DNA of 64,000 nucleotides, from assembly GCA_014621425.1 (NCBI GenBank), contig JAANBB010000142.1:1-64000 (forward strand), read 5' to 3'. Positions 1 to 11,900 of the stretch are shown piece by piece. The notes below the pieces were generated by a model. That model was not told where the DNA came from and did not search any database. It worked only from the letters and a program-made list of their open reading frames with translations. Source of the DNA: Cylindrodendrum hubeiense (taxonomy: Eukaryota; Ascomycota; Sordariomycetes; Hypocreales; Nectriaceae). The translations under genes were made by a program, and so were the position numbers. Within the stretch, counting starts at the first letter, position 1. Every line of letters starts with the position of its first letter.

Positions 1-3000
1 GGACGAAATACAGGGGCTGCAGCCTGTCCAGACGCCCAATCCTGACGCCCACAGGCTCGCATTACAGGGGAGAAACAGAGCTAATCACCGGGACGAGACC
101 TATTACAGCGGGTTCATAGCGACAGTCGTGATGGACGGTGCTGCCAGCTGCTTCAATTGCCCTCCATTGCTGTATGGTGGAGCAACCCCGCCCGCTTCGG
201 CAAGCAGCAGGTGACTCTTCAGTGATTGAGAGTGACAGCTGCAGCCACCTCAGACGTCGACGTTCCCACTACGCTGCCGGAACCCNGNTTGGGGNGCTGG
301 GGGGGGGGGGGCGCTTCAACACCGAAAATCCGACATGCTAGCGAGGTGTGAGGACGGACACGCCAGCCACACACCGACATCGATGAATCTTCAACGAGGG
401 CGATTTCCCACATGGCAACCATCCCTCCCTGCATCTACCCAGATCACAGACTCAAACACCCGGTCGCTGGCCGGCGCCCAGCGCCCGGTGAGGTGGAAAA
501 TCTGGGGTAAGTTGGCAACGCCGTCGCTCGTTTTGGCCTGGGGTGGTGATGGGAGAGTCGTTGTGACAGGTGCGGCAGAAGTTAACCCCAACGCCAGCGA
601 CAAGGGCGCCACCCGTCCCCGCGTGGCCTTCAGCCGGTAGGAGAGATCTCCAGGGCTAGATCATGGGAATCGTTCTATTACCCAAGCGGTCAGTGCCGCG
701 GTATTTTCTAGCCTATATCACGGCTCTTGTGCAGGACTAAAAGCAAAATACAACGTGGTCCCCGGCCCGGGAGGGAAGAGGGAAGGGGGTATTGGGACGA
801 ATTCTGCCGGGTCCGACATAAGCCGTTGATGCAGATGAGAAGCCATCGTGATGAGAGGTGCGCCGTAGAATCTGTTCTATCCCTCGTGTTGAGCCCCCCA
901 CGTAGGTAGGTAGGTACCTTAGGTTGTCCGCCTCTTCGGAGGTTGGCTGCGTGGAACACTTCAGCGGTATCGCCCCTTCTGTCCTTCGACTCACATTTTG
1001 AGATTGCAGGCCCAGCCGACGCTGATCTTACGAGACGTGACTCCGTAATCCTGGGGAAATACGAGAAGTCTAATAAAGCCCGACAAAACACTGCCTTGGT
1101 CGCTAGCTAGTTCCTGGAGTCACTCCCTGGTGGCGGATGGTCCGGCTTTTTAGCCAGAAGCCGGACAGACTTACCAACCCAGGACGGCAGAGAGCAGAGA
1201 GCAGAGACACGATGTTGGTCAAAGCGGAGTTTCCATGTTTGGAGAGAATTGCCCCCACTCCTTTCATGAGTCGCCGACTTCACCTGGGTAAAATGCTCCG
1301 CAAAGTTAGTGATCTGGGTTGGCATAATCAGCCCAAACCTGGCCTTTTCTTCCCCTTTTATGCGGTGTCGGCTGATGGCTGACACTCTCTTGCTGAGCGA
1401 AATTTAGTGTCCTCATGCCCCATTGTCCACCAGTTCTCGGTGGTGCCCGCTTGGCTTGGCTGCACTTTGTTTGCTCGGCATTGACTTCGACGTCAAAGGA
1501 TACTGTGGGTCATCGTTACGCGCCGAGGTCAAAGGCCGCGCGGGATGCAACAATTCAGGTGAATGTCTGCTCAAGTCCGGTGGGATGAGTCTAGAATCTG
1601 CAGAGGTGTCAGCATTCTAGGGCCTGCGACCATTCGACGTCTCCTGCCAGATGAGCGCTAGTCGACTTCTGGTTGGCCAAACGTGCACTTTTGTCTCACC
1701 CGAGACCATGGATCGGGCTGGATCAAGCGTGTCGCACCAACCGCTGGGTGCATTTGGATGACAATGGCTCTGGCTTCAGCTCGCCACATTGACACGACAA
1801 GATGCATCTGAGAGGAACGATTAAAGGGGAGAAGCTGGAAGGGTGGACATGCTCGAACCCAGTGCTCGAATCCAGTGCTTGAACCTGGTGGGTCTATGAT
1901 GCGACGATCGCCAACATCGAAGAAGGCATGAATGATTGAAACCACCTGCAGGGATTCATGCAAACGACCAACAGAGACATCTCTTCAAGTCTTCAGCCAA
2001 AGCGAATGCCGTCATCAATTTATATCCCACCCAGTCGGGTCGGATCTTCCTGTCGTACCTGCCTGGACAGCGACACAACGTCAGTCACCTGACGTACAAC
2101 CCTCATCACTCTAACTCAATCCCAAGTCCGTCCATCCCAGTACGAACAGCTCGCATCATCGATCGCCATCCGGCCCCCATCCGCACCGCTCCGTCGGAGT
2201 GAGGCCCTCCTTGACTGCCGTCCTCGTGTCCGCCCTACCGCCATTCCCATTCGTGGCCTTGTCGGTCTAACTAGACGAATGAGGCCTCTTCTTCCGCAAA
2301 TGCCCCTCTTTTCACGTATCGCAGCACACCATCCCGCCCAAGCCATGGTCGGTCCGCTGCCCAATGTTGTATCCTGCGGACCCGCCAGCCAATGGCGACC
2401 AGAGACACGCACTGCATGTCTGGGAAGATGGCTGAGGTGGATGCAGTGGCTCAGCGAAACTAGCAGCTGGAGCTCCCAGTGTGCTGCAGCTGCGACTGCG
2501 ACCAGCAAATGGCAATGCCCCGGTGTCTGAGCCGCTGCGCGTCTTATCCTTCAGGTCTGAGCCTCTAATGCTTGCTCTATTCTCGGCTGCGTTGGCCCCC
2601 AGTGGGTTTGAGCCGCGACGTGTCGCTCATCCAGCTGCCTGTGCTCTACGTAAAAAGTCTCCGGTTGCCATCTACACCCATGGCGGTGTCGCTCCGACCA
2701 AACCTCGCTTGTCCTTACGGCTCACTCACTTCCCACAAGCGGCGCAGCAGAGGTCCAACTCCGCCCAACCAAAGGTCCGCGCCCTCGGTTTTCGACCCAG
2801 TTGTTCAGCCCTATAACGGCTGCGAGCTCTAGGATAGGCCTGGGGCCTGAATCCTTGACGGTGCTGCTGCCCCTTCGTGGCGTAGCATACCCTCATCCCG
2901 GCCATGGGCGGAATCCCCCAAAGGCCTCCATTGCTGACAGTCTGATTCCCTCACATTACTCCTGTCCCGTCTCCCGATCGTGGTTTCTGCCAAAAGCATC

Positions 3001-3212
3001 TCCAAGTGACTCCGACTACGTGATCAGTCAACAACACCGATAATAAGGACTGGCGACCACCAACCGACCGCCAACCACCTTTTGCGCTAGACTCGACTCT
3101 TGCGCCCCGCGACCAGAAGCGACGATCCCAACGACCCTAACGGTACTTTCGTCGCACACTCGCGCATCTGGCCACGCGCCGGATTTGGGTTGCCTCCGTC
3201 GACGAGTAGACG
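1..3212. other. Intergenic region with ambiguous bases and no supported gene
   Basis: No open frame here shows family motifs, fungal codon texture or a convincing exon-intron structure, and the many short frames on both strands look random. Ambiguous bases occur at 286, 288 and 295, just before an eleven-G homopolymer (301-311), so the local assembly is weak. A TAGGTAGGTACCTTAGG cluster lies at 903-925. The right-hand part (about 3000-3212) is probably the leader of the cysteine-rich membrane-protein gene that starts at 3213. Confidence 0.6.
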
Positions 3213-4967
3213 ATGAGGAACTGGGGGTGCCGTTCATGCGTCGCCTCGTTGATGGCGGCTCTATGGGCCATCACCATCGAGGCGGCCGACTACAAAAGAT
3301 TCGATGGTGTTCACCGGATTGAAAAGGCGCAGATTACACAACCTGCGATGCTTGCACGGAGAGATGAAGGGGTATGCGGGACCAGTTCGAAGCTCTGCCC
3401 GTCCAGTCTCGACGGAGGATGCTGTCCCGACGACTACAAGTGCGCCAAGGAGAGTTGCTATGCGACCACGAAAGGACCTTCGACATGCGGCACCAAAGTC
3501 GGCTGGTACGGTTGTGAAGCCGTCTATGGAGGTTTGTCTCTCTTTTCAACATAGCTAACTCTGCTAACATGTGCAGGTGGATGTTGCCCGGATGGTTATT
3601 TGTGTCAAACGGCGGATGCCTGCATCCCTCCGTCTGGCTCCGCGTATACGTTTGGGTGCCCAACAAACCAGTATCTGTGTCCGTCATCGCTCAGCTATGG
3701 ATGCTGTCCTAACGGCATGGGTTGCGCGGTGAACCAGTGCTATTCTACCGAGCCCGTAACCGTCACAACGACGATGGTCATCACTACTACTGAAGACGGC
3801 AGCCGAACAACATACAAGACCACTGCGGTCACCGTGTCGACGCCAGACGAACCCACAGTTTTGCCTACGGTTGACACGGGTGATGACAGCGACCAGTATA
3901 TTCTAAAATACTTTCCTTCTGCCGTTTCTAAAGTCGCTCCGTCCTCGTCATCATCATCGGACGATTCGGATGGCGGAAGTGGAGGACTCTCCACTGGCGC
4001 CCTGGCTGGTATCATCGCCGGGTCCATCGCGTTTCTCATTATTGTCTTGGTTGCCGCTTTTATCATTATTCGTCATCTTAACAAGGTTGTCGCCGCCGTC
4101 AGCACACCCAGGCGGTCTGATGCCTCCAAATCCCGCCCTTCGATGAAGGAGTTTAAGCCGACCGACTCCGAAGGTGACACCTTGAGCATCAACCCGTTAA
4201 TGGTGCCTCCGAGACCACCTGCGCCCGGCCCCGAATCGAACCCTTCGCCATACAATTTAGGAAGCCCCGACTATAGCTCCAACGACCACACACCCAGTGG
4301 TGGAGGCGCTGGTTACCAACCAGTGTCGGGCAGCGCAGGCAACAGCAGGCACACCAGTTTTGATGCGGCGGGACCCAACGATGATTACTTTAATGCCATA
4401 TCAGGTGCTCCCAGGTTCAGTCAATCCACCGTTTCGGCGCCCCGTATGAGCAACGACTCCCATGGGACGTATACGCACGTTCGAAATTGGAGCAACGCCT
4501 CGGATGGATCCGATGGCACTCCAGGATGGAATGCAGCCGCTGCAATGGAGTTGGAGGCGAACCCGTATGTCCCAGAGCTGCCACATTCTCCCTCATCTGT
4601 GGCATTCCCGCGAGACGACCGACGACGGTCGAGCGGCGGTAGCACAGTCAGCAACACTGGCCGGCCGCCTATCGCGCACCAACGCCAGAGGAATCGAAGC
4701 GAGTCTTTGGGACAATCTGCACTAGGAGTTGTCGATGAGGAGATGCACGGGTTCTACGGATCGGCCAATCATCTTGTGGGTCAGACGGATTCACATCGGC
4801 CGGGGACAGGAAAAACGAAAAATGGGCCCAAGGCGAGTGAGGGTGGTGAGGGTGAGGGCGACGGCCAAGGCGACGGCCAAGGCGACGGCCAAATTGAGGG
4901 CCAGGATAAACCTGGCGAGAGCCAAGGGAAACACGACGGGGGCCAGGACGCGGAGATTCGAAGCTGA
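3213..4967 (+). CDS. Cysteine-rich single-pass membrane protein
   Basis: Two exons, 3213-3531 and 3577-4967, are joined over a 45-nt intron (GTTTGT donor, TGCTAAC branch, TGCAG acceptor) to give 569 residues. Residues 1-24 look like a signal peptide. The ectodomain has a motif of the form CPSSL-x2-GCCP-x4-C-x4-CY twice, with a GGCCPDGYLC copy between them that is restored exactly by splicing. A Ser/Thr-rich stalk follows (VTVTTTMVITTTEDGS), then an Ala/Gly/Ile-rich transmembrane helix near 4000-4075 and a long cytoplasmic tail rich in Pro, Ser, Asn and Gly. The tail ends in short GDGQ repeats. This architecture resembles fungal plasma-membrane wall-associated or sensor-like proteins. The ligand is unknown and I do not recognise a named orthologue. 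The start is supported by the signal peptide. Confidence 0.82.
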
Positions 4968-7051
4968 ACATTTTTCGATGCTATTCATTAAGCGGACGGA
5001 GTTGAAGGGCATGGTACGGTGGCACGGCGTTATCTGGTGAATGGGCCTGGAAATCAGGACAGGCGTATCTATCTACCAGCCTTGATAGCAAACTTGATCA
5101 TTTACGAATGATGGTTTGTTTGTATTAGCCAATGCGTGTGTTGATTTATTCACTTTCATATACGTTTGTATGATAATTATTAAAATTAGTTCAACAATCA
5201 GCGGAATAGAACGCAAATCAAATGAAGGCCGTCTGAACACGTGCCGCTGTGGAGATGCTTTGTGTGCTTTGTGCTTTGGTGGGTGCTTTAGGTGCTTTAT
5301 AGGCTTGTCTGACAACACTGTCTAAAAGTTTAGTATTCACTTACATGCCTAATTAGTCCGATGAAACCTGAATAAAGCAGTAGACTCTGGATTGAGCCTC
5401 AAATCTGGGAGATCGATCGACATTGAGAATTCCGCTTACGGCTCGTTTGCAGATAGTGACGCCACCACGAGCCATGTACAGCTCCTGCTACAGGGGCGGT
5501 GTCTTGGCAGGGGAATGGCGCTAAATATGCCGTCCGCCAAGATGGGCTGAAAGCTGAAGTGAGGAGCCAGCAGTCGATCGATTGTCAACTAAGCCAGCTC
5601 ATTCTTGCTCGTATCCGAAGCTGAATACGACAGTGGAGCTGGATCCTGATGATCTGTTGAAGCGATTGCAGGGGCGTTACAGGTCTAACCATAGCGATCT
5701 TGCAACTGAATATAAGAAGACATTGTGTGAGAATATTATGCTTCCCGCGTGTCTCATCTTGCAGTCTAGTAAAGTCGAGATGTGGGAGAATTGCCGAAAT
5801 AGCCTCAAGCGTCTGATCACCCTGTGAACTACGGGGGACGGGGAAGCGTCCGGTTAAGCGATTGGAAACCTAGGAAATTAAACCGGAGCCGCAAGCCCAG
5901 GATTGAGAACTTGTCCAACTGTAGATGTTGGTCTGCATCAATCACATGTGCCATATCCCTCTACCAGGCCAGGTTCGATCACTCCAATTGAACTAGCGTT
6001 AAGGTTGTGGATATCGCTAGGAACGCCTCTTCCTAGCCTCGTCCCAGGCCGCAGCCCGGCTCACGTTCCGCCACTAATGCCCCGGGCGATGTGTTGGTTG
6101 AATCATAATCCTGTCTGGTTGCTGACATGCAGAATTCGGGTTGAGTGGGGGTCAAACGAGGTGCGAGATGGTCCTGTTGAACTTGGGAAGAGGGAGTTTT
6201 AGCTTGGAATACTGTCTCTCCCGTGTTGTGCCAGACTTATCCGCACACCCGTCGTCTTATCGTTCGCCGCCCTGGCCCTGGCTATTGCTAACCTTGAAAA
6301 GCGCGCATGTGCTGGGGAATCACGGCGGTGACGAGAACTGTTACTCGGCCTGTTTAGTACAAGACTTTCACTGATACCAAATATGGGGATACGTGCGAGG
6401 TTGAAACTGTGGTAGGCCGCTTAGGATGGTCCATCAATAGAGACGAGATATGGACGTACGGGACAATATGCATTTAGCTAGACTACATCATTTCGCACAT
6501 TTAATTCAGAGTATTGCTATTTGCACACATGCAGGTTGCTATTCGCACACAGATACAATATTTAGCACCTAAATCTTAGCTTTATCATGTGTTTATACAT
6601 CATTAACCTAAAGGTAAAATATTAATATTAGGGAATAAATTACTAAGATAAAACGTAATATTAGGATAAATAAATGCTAATAATTAGCCTTCCTGGATTT
6701 CTCCTGCTCACATGTCATATTCAGTGTATTCCTAGTAATTATCTTTTTGAAACCGCTGCATACGGATATGTGCGATTAGCAACATGAAAGTGGGCGAATG
6801 GTAATACTCTTGAAAAGGAACGCCTGAATTAACTTTGGCTAATTGGGTGAGATCCAAGTGTCCTCTACCTACGGTTAAATACAACCCAGTCACCAATTGT
6901 TGATTGGTGCTTGTGATCGGCATCATGTTGGACCGCTTACCATCCCCTTGCGCCTCAGGTTACAGCCAAAACTACCCTAGATAACCAAGTCAAGGCGATT
7001 TGCCAAGGCGATTTCCTGATCACCACACAACACCTGTGAGAAATTATCCAA
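4968..7051. other. Intergenic region, AT-rich in its right half
   Basis: The first few hundred bases are probably the 3' UTR of the membrane-protein gene, including an imperfect GTGCTTT-type repeat at about 5250-5300. No frame has recognisable domains. The part at 6380-6720 is much more AT-rich than its surroundings (many TAAT, ATTA and TATTAATATTA strings), which suits a decayed repeat mutated by RIP, but I cannot identify a parent element. Confidence 0.5.
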
Positions 7052-8127
7052 ATGCTCTCCATGTTTGGGACGCTACACTCGTGGCTTCGGCCCACGCTTG
7101 TGGGTTTATTTAACCCCAATATTCCCTGGAATCTACGTTGGCGGCTTTTGATTCTACAGCCAATGAACTTTGTCGCATACTCTATCGCAGCCTTCCCTTA
7201 TATCTTCTCCCGCCCATTCACTGTTGAGTATCTGCCCATCGCACCTGGGTTATCTATTCGTGCCCTGGTTCACAAGGCAGCTGGCGTAGGCCGGGGCCGC
7301 AAGCTCAGGCCGTTGCATGTAGAGATTCACGCCGGCGCATTCATCGGTGGTATCCCGGATGGTCTCTCTGTGTTCGATGACCGTATCGCCAAAGAGACAG
7401 GCGCGGTTGTTGTGAGCATCACGTATCGGTTTGCGCCAGAGCATGTCTTCCCGACGGCCATTGATGATGTGGATACCGCAATCAAGTGGCTTCACGAGAA
7501 TGCAGAAGCCCGATGGGGTGCAGACCCGACACTGATGACGATCAGTGGGTTCTCGGCTGGTGGGAATCTTGCCATAGCGGCAACTCAACAGGATAACTGC
7601 CACTCACCCTCTCCAACAGCCATCAAAGCTAGCATCACCTTTTACGCTCCCGTCGATCTACGTCTCAAGCCGGAGGACAAGCCACGACCCGCCAACTTTC
7701 CCAAGCGGGACCCCGCCGCCGTGTTGCTTCCCTTGTTTGATGCGTACGCAAGCCAGGCGCGAGCAAACCATCTCAATGACCCGAGATTAAGTCCCGTGCT
7801 CGCAAAGCGAGAGACACTGCCGGAGCGGATGCTGCTTGTGATCCCGGCAATCGACATCGTTGTGGTGGAGCAGATGGCGTTTGTGGAGCGGGTCAACAGC
7901 GAAGATGAACAGAACGGGGAGACGCCGAGAGTGGAAGTCCTTTACGAAGAGGAGGGATTCCATGGGTACCTTGAACGTGAGTTGTCCATCTAATAAGAGG
8001 ACTGCGCTAAACTGGAGTAGTCCCTAATATGGTTGTCAAGAAGGAGGTCAAGGATAGGGCGTTTAGCAGAGCTGTGGAGGTGCTGCTCGAGACATACAAG
8101 AGGCACGGATGGACTTGGGAGGGTTAA
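7052..8127 (+). CDS. HSL-type alpha/beta-hydrolase (esterase/lipase)
   Basis: Exons 7052-7976 and 8021-8127 encode 343 residues. The 44-nt intron (GTGAGT donor, GCTAAAC branch, TAG acceptor) replaces an apparent early stop and adds a C-terminal helix ending in GWTWEG. The fold belongs to the hormone-sensitive-lipase group: an oxyanion-loop motif EIHAGAFIGG, the strand VVSITYRFAPEHVFPTA, nucleophile elbow GFSAGGN (Ser168), Asp268 in PAIDIVV and His304 in GFHGYLE. These are the expected catalytic triad positions. The canonical HGGG is HAGA here. A hydrophobic N-terminal stretch (residues about 20-55) could be a membrane anchor. It probably hydrolyses a carboxylic ester; the substrate cannot be told from sequence. 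No biosynthetic cluster lies next to it. Confidence 0.87.
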
Positions 8128-8928
8128 TGGGAATTATTTGCGTCCGTTTGTGGGCTTGGATAATCTGGGTCTGGTTGCACCTCCATTCTTGTACGAGTAC
8201 AGCGTTGTAATATCTGAGCGTGAATGCCAACAATTCCACTCTAAATCCGGTGTAACCAGAACATTCCCTATTAATAGCGTTGTCCCACGTTGCTTGGAGG
8301 AATGCGGATGCAATGTCTTCCCGACCAACCGGTCATTGGGCTATCCCGAAGCGACTTTATAGTATGGCACATGGACCCGGTCAGTAATTCCAAATTCGAT
8401 TTATCTCAAGGCCCATTCTCAATGCCAAAGTCACCCTGGTCAGGCGCATAGACTCCATCTCAAGCCTGACGGTCCCGGGGCAACCGCCTCAGGAATGACA
8501 TCACCAACGTCAAAGTAAATACCAGTGGGAAACCCAAGAAAACAGCTCCCCCGAGACAAACTGGGGGCAGCGAAAAGAGGATAAATCAACGACTGACACG
8601 ACAGACGAATTGATGCATTAAACACCCCATGTTCCTCCCTGGTTGTCATGCTGCGCTGTGACAAGCTTCCACGGTGACGAATCCGGCGGCCCGCTCAACA
8701 GACCATCGCGGCCGGTCGACCCAGCAACGGAGGTAAACAAACTCCTGGGCCGATCCGGACCACCTCAACCAACCACCAGAGGCCACACCCGCCAGCGCCT
8801 ACCAAAACACGAAATAACAGCTGCACACTCCCAGGAAGACCCTTCCTTGCTCTCTGTACATTTCTTTTGCGGCCATCCTGTGTTACCACGAACCTGCGGC
8901 GTACATACACATTACCCACCCACCCTCG
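8128..8928. other. Intergenic region
   Basis: Contains the 3' end of the esterase transcript and the presumed promoter and leader of the long ORF starting at 8929. No gene or RNA signal seen. Confidence 0.5.
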
Positions 8929-11900
8929 ATGCCCCGACGGAACAAGGTCCAAGACCTCGATTTTGAGATTCACGTCGACCAGTCTTGCATTGGCGAACCC
9001 ATGGACCACGAAGAGCCCACCGAGATGGAGAAGGTGAATGATCTCGGTGTCGAGCAGACACAGACCGAGTCAAACACCGAACCAAGAGGTGAGCCAGAGG
9101 TTAAGCCAGAAGCCGACCTCGAGCTCAACAACACCAACGACGAGTCAGAAGACAATCAAGATACACCCGTCCCCAAAGACGTCGAGGACGACACACAACA
9201 CAACACGGAGGCCAAGGACGCCGAAGATACTCCGCTGGCGGACGAAAGCACACAGGAAGACACATACCACTCAGACACGGAGTCAGAGACCACTGACTCT
9301 CGTCGAGAATCTACTGCATCTGGGTCCTCGGGCTCATCCGTCTCCCATCGCCGGACGTCCCGTCGGACAGAGGCATTGATCCATGCTGCTGCAAGGGACA
9401 TTGTCGACCAGATCGAGTTGAACCGGGGACGAGAGTCGATGAACAGCGTCTCTGGAACTGAGGATAGCTTTATCTCACACTCGCCCGGGGGTAGTGCTCG
9501 TCCTTCCGATGTCCGCTCTGTTGCTGAGAGCCATGGACGAGAATCTCTTCAGAGTCATGCCGAGTCCGTCCACAGCCATGCCGAGTCTCATCATAGCGAT
9601 GCCGAGTCCCGTCATAGTGATGGACGAGAATCCTTCGACAGCCATGCACCAGAGTCCGTTCGCAGCGGACGCAAGTCTATTCACAGCTGCTGTGGTGGAG
9701 AAGACAGCTACATCTCTCACTCGCAGCCTGGCAGTACCCGCCATTCAGATGCCCACTCGATTGCTGAAAGCCATCACGAGTCAATCCACAGCGGAAGAGA
9801 GTCCGTAAACAGCCACCGAGAGTCTGTCCATAGCCACGCAGAATCTACTGGCAGTCACCGAGACTCTATCCACAGTCATGCAGAGTCTACTGGCAGTCAA
9901 CAACGAGAGTTAATGCACTCCGCCGAAGACAGCTACATGTCTCACCCAGCCAGCGCCCGCCAGTCAGATGCCCACAGATCAGTAGCTGCCGAAAGCCACC
10001 ACTCAACAGAAGATGAGCGCAGCAGCTCTCGCAACGACAACGACGACGACGTGTTTAGCGACCACAGCCCACGAAGCTCCATGGGCTCTCTCTCCGAGTC
10101 GGATCACAGAAAGATGGGCAAGATCGCACAGATGGACAGATCACCACGGATCTCAGACATCAGCCAGTATGATCGAGACCAGCACTTTGTGCCCACCATC
10201 CGAGAAACGCCTCGACCGGCTTTTAGGTCGCCCTCATCTGTCAAGGCCATGCAGATGTCATCGCCGCCGGCGTCGGTGTTGGGATCTCCCCGCGGCAGCA
10301 GGAGAGGCTTGTCCACGATATCTCGACTTGGATCTCCCAGCGTCTCTGCTCAGTATTCTCCCAAGAAGACGCCCCCTCGCTTCAAGAGGAACACTCCACC
10401 ACTTGTCCTCCTGCACGTCACTCTCCTGCCACTGCGATGGGGCTGGGGAGACGTGCTGGACCGCGCCACTACGGATGAGTTGAGCCAGGACGGCAAGACG
10501 CTACGTGATGCCTGGCGACAGCTCCAGGACCGTATGGGCGATACAACTGTTGAGCGCGGAATCTTGCTGCCTCATCCTCAGAATGACTATGAGATTCTTG
10601 AGGAGCGGTTGCTTGAAGCTCTAGAGCTGCCCATGCGACGTCGCGCCCGTATCCTCGAGTGTGGTCACTACCTCGGCCCGTCCAACGAAATGACCTTGAC
10701 GGATGAGAGTGACAGCGAGGATGATGACTATGACGAAGACGACCGAAGGATCTCCAAGCGCACTCTGGATCAGACACATTGGTGCAAAACCTGCCGCACT
10801 GAGATCCGCTACGACGCTCTCGGCCCAGGCAAGATCTTCCGCGTCAAGGTGTATGCATCCAACGGTCTGATGAAGGCTGGCGCTTGGGAAGCTTGCTGGA
10901 AGGAGATGGAGCGAGTGGATGTCGAACTTGAACCTCTTGTCAACCCGAAGGCTCAAGAGGAGCTGAATCGCCTAGAGATTGAACAAGAGAGGGAGCTTGA
11001 ACTTCAAGAGGAGGAGCAGTATGAGGATGAGTTGGATGATCTTCATGAGGATGAATATTCGGACCATGAAGATCTGGAGGATGAGCTGGAAGATGACTTG
11101 GACCGTGAACATAACGACCACCTGGAGCGTGAGGAGCTGGACCATCATGATGAGTCTCTGGAGCACCATGAAGAGCACGAAACGCATCATGATGAACATG
11201 ATGAAGACGTCGACGAGGAACTACATGATCATCATGAAGAACTTCACGACGATCATTTCTCGGAACATTCTGATGCCCACGACGACCATGATGAGGTCCA
11301 TGACAGAGAAATATCCTTTACCGAGCCTGCTGTGGAACCCTCTTCGGACCCTGATACCCCCGACTCTACTCCCGAGTTTGAGGAGCAGCTAAGACGAGAG
11401 GAGGAGAGAATCCGAGAGATCTATGGCCACGCCCCTACGCAAGATGACGAAAGCCACCAGACTCACGCACAATATGACGAACGCCACCAACCCTCAACCG
11501 AGCCCATGCAGGACTATACCTCCCGGGATGCTCCTTACTCTCCTGCCGCCGAGGCCTATACATCCCGTGAGGCCCCTAAGACGAATAAGAACGACAGCCT
11601 CCAGGAGCTGCTTCTCGAGTCAGTGCGCGTCTTGATGCAGGACAAGAAGAATGTCATGATTGGCCTATTGAGCGTGCTGATCCTGCTGCTTGCCATGCGA
11701 GGTGGTCAGGCGCAACCAGATCCCCGGACGTTCCAGACGCTGGTGGTGAGCCCGACTGTTACCGTTACACAGATGCCGGCCGCGACCGGTTTGCAGATTG
11801 CAGCGACGGCTGAGAGCCAGGTCGAGAGTCATGTTGAGCGTCAGGTCGAGGAGATTCAAGTAGAGAAGAGCCAGGTTCTGGAGATTGAGGCTGCAGAGAG

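Noticed and set aside
5582..5827. Plus-strand 81-codon frame
   Set aside because: No motif, no splice signals or leader evidence, and the surrounding DNA is repeat-like.
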